Positions 63,011 through 64,000 of a stretch of 64,000 nt of DNA are shown one piece after another. The position numbers and the translations under genes were made by a program. The DNA lies in NCBI RefSeq assembly GCF_004519295.1, contig NZ_SOZH01000006.1:290625-354624 (forward strand), in the 5' to 3' direction. This stretch comes from Cellulosimicrobium funkei. Lineage in GTDB: Bacteria; Actinomycetota; Actinomycetes; Actinomycetales; Cellulomonadaceae. Under the pieces are notes generated by a model, which ran no database searches, was not told the origin of the DNA, and saw nothing but the letters and a program-made list of their open reading frames with translations. Within the stretch, counting starts at the first letter, position 1; every line of letters starts with the position of its first letter.

Positions 63011-63189
63011 GTGCGGCCTCCTTGTCCACCTTCACGTTCCGTGCTGCGCGTGCCCTGGTCGCACGCCACTCAGCGATCCGGCACCGCTCCGAGCACCACT
63101 TGCGACCGACCGACGAGCGAGCCGATGAACCGGGCCCCGCATCGCCGGCACACCCCTCTCCGTACCCGCGACGTCGACCAGATCCGCAT
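63000..63189 (-). pseudogene. Small zinc-ribbon gene with a 4-bp tandem duplication
   Basis: The ATG at 63189 opens MRIWSTSRVRRGVCRRCGAR and FIGSLVGR; another frame continues VGRKWCSERCRIAEWRATRA to a stop at 63000. Dropping one of two tandem GACC units near 63110 joins them into a 61-residue zinc ribbon with CxxC and CxxxC, common just upstream of phage tail genes. It overlaps the tape-measure start by 11 bp. It is either broken or has an indel in the sequence. Confidence 0.5.
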
Positions 63190-63300
63190 GATTCGGCCCT
63201 TCGTGTAACGGGGACCGGAAATCTTGAACCCTCCGCACCACCGAGAGAGCTCCCCGGCGGTCCGGCAGGGTGCCGGTTGGGGGTGCCCCCTGGGGTGCGA

Positions 63301-63906
63301 TCACGCCGCGTCCTCGGCCTTGCTCGCGAGGTGCTGGATGTGAAAGAGCCCCATGCCCGCGAGCTCACGAGGTCGGAGCGAGTCAATGGCGGACTCGAGG
63401 AACACTTCCTGTTCGAGGCTGGACGGGCCGCCGTGCTCGTTGGCCCAAAGCAGGTTGTACGGGTCGTTGAGCTCGGGGTACTCGGCGAGGAAGGCGTCCG
63501 CTACCTCGACCCACTGATTGCGTAGCGCGATACCAGCGACGGCTCGGGCGAGGACCTGGTCACCGGTGGTACTTGCCTGCCCCAGGAGCTGGAGCGCCTG
63601 GCCGGCCGTCTTGATGTTGGCGACTCGATCTGCTGCGTCGCGCTGGCTGATGATGAGCGAGGCATTGTCACCCTTGAGCCCGACCGTGCCGAGCACCTGG
63701 TGCTGGGCGTCCCGTAGGGTCCCCCGTTCCGTGGCGTCTGCCCGGGCCTGGGCCTGCTCCACGAGGGAGTGGATGTTGAGGTAGACCTTGGCGAGCTGAC
63801 CGGTCTTCCACTCTTCGGTGCGCGTGCGGTCGTTACGGATGCTCTCGATCTTGTCGGCGTAGCGCCGGCGAATACTCTCGATCTTGTCGCTGGGGATCCT
63901 GGCCAC
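63301..63906 (-). CDS. Prophage protein upstream of the tape-measure gene
   Basis: 201 residues from a GTG at 63906 (VARIPSDKIESIRRRYADKI); the frame stays open to the window edge, so a longer N-terminus is possible. It is mostly helical with a coiled-coil-like N-terminus (KIESIRNDRTRTEEWKTGQL) and a helical middle (RVANIKTAGQALQLLGQAST). The position before the tape-measure gene suggests a tail-assembly or structural accessory protein. No family is recognised. Confidence 0.6.
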   Translation of the reverse strand: MARIPSDKIESIRRRYADKIESIRNDRTRTEEWKTGQLAKVYLNIHSLVEQAQARADATERGTLRDAQHQVLGTVGLKGDNASLIISQRDAADRVANIKTAGQALQLLGQASTTGDQVLARAVAGIALRNQWVEVADAFLAEYPELNDPYNLLWANEHGGPSSLEQEVFLESAIDSLRPRELAGMGLFHIQHLASKAEDAA

Positions 63907-64000
63907 TGGGGAGTGCCTCTCGTGGGACTGCTGCAGGATCGGTTGACACTCCATCTGCGGGACGAGGTCCTGCTGGAAGGATGTCGCTGTGCCCAAGAAG

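Larger units (their letters stand above)
54700..64000. mobile_element. Element 2: prophage-like region, right end outside window
   Basis: Gene content is phage-like (tape measure, RusA, zinc-finger DNA-binding protein, small hypotheticals) and GC and codon use are less extreme than the host's. The left end is not defined by a repeat I can see; the switch lies between the chitinase gene and 54827. No integrase, capsid or terminase genes are visible up to base 64000. Three modules are shared with element 1: tape measure, SEC-C with small partner, and the zinc-finger gene. Confidence 0.7.

Overview
The window is very GC-rich actinobacterial chromosome (roughly 70-75 % G+C by eye) with strong GC3 bias, many GTG starts and dense GTGA/ATGA stop-start overlaps. 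Gene order (Nif3, coiled-coil/zinc-ribbon protein, RNase H-phosphatase; map with polyphosphate glucokinase; GlnA2 with GlnE) and the GH19 chitinase suggest Micrococcales, near Cellulomonas, Cellulosimicrobium or Isoptericola. The genus is an inference.

Host backbone, left part (1-25183). A tightly overlapping plus-strand chain holds DUF4132, YihY/BrkB, MoxR ATPase, DUF5682, VWA, SWIM zinc-finger and an actinobacterial family A polymerase. Without YihY and the polymerase it is the counterpart of the uncharacterised yehI-yehL-yehM-yehP-yehQ genes of E. coli. Then come VOC and AraC genes, an ArsR-SulP transporter operon with a palindromic operator, the Nif3/coiled-coil/RNase H operon, TfoX, YaaA, a tautomerase, RecQ, a HelD-type helicase and the RNase P RNA gene.

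Element 1 (about 25156-32214). A 29-bp perfect direct repeat, one copy being the 3' end of rnpB, flanks about 7 kb of lower-GC DNA. It holds a truncated tyrosine integrase, a tape-measure fragment, a decayed Ntn-hydrolase-like/SEC-C gene and its small partner, an intact two-gene cassette (a PD-(D/E)xK-like protein plus an unknown 459-residue protein), a zinc-finger remnant, a DUF2971 gene frameshifted in a run of seven G, and an excisionase-like gene. This is a degraded prophage or satellite with defence-like cargo.

Host backbone, middle part (32215-54600). A secreted putative RNase toxin with a coupled acidic candidate immunity gene is followed by a broken sortase-anchored protein gene, PdxK, PEP carboxylase, a STAS protein, polyphosphate glucokinase with methionine aminopeptidase, a SPOR protein with an amidase, PanB, NadE, GlnA2-GlnE, an F420/NADP-type oxidoreductase, an SLC13 permease, a Baeyer-Villiger-type monooxygenase and a GH19 chitinase.

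Element 2 (about 54.7 kb to beyond the right edge). Prophage-like DNA carries a HEPN gene, a RusA-type resolvase behind a perfect SOS box, a zinc-finger protein, a lipoprotein and a tail block read leftwards. The tape-measure gene is translationally coupled to a protein combining an HslV/proteasome-like Ntn-hydrolase signature with a SEC-C zinc tail, and then to a 109-residue protein. The same tape measure/Ntn-SEC-C/small-protein order lies decayed in element 1, so this is a recurring phage module. That module and the nuclease-like cassette in element 1 are the best candidates for undescribed systems.
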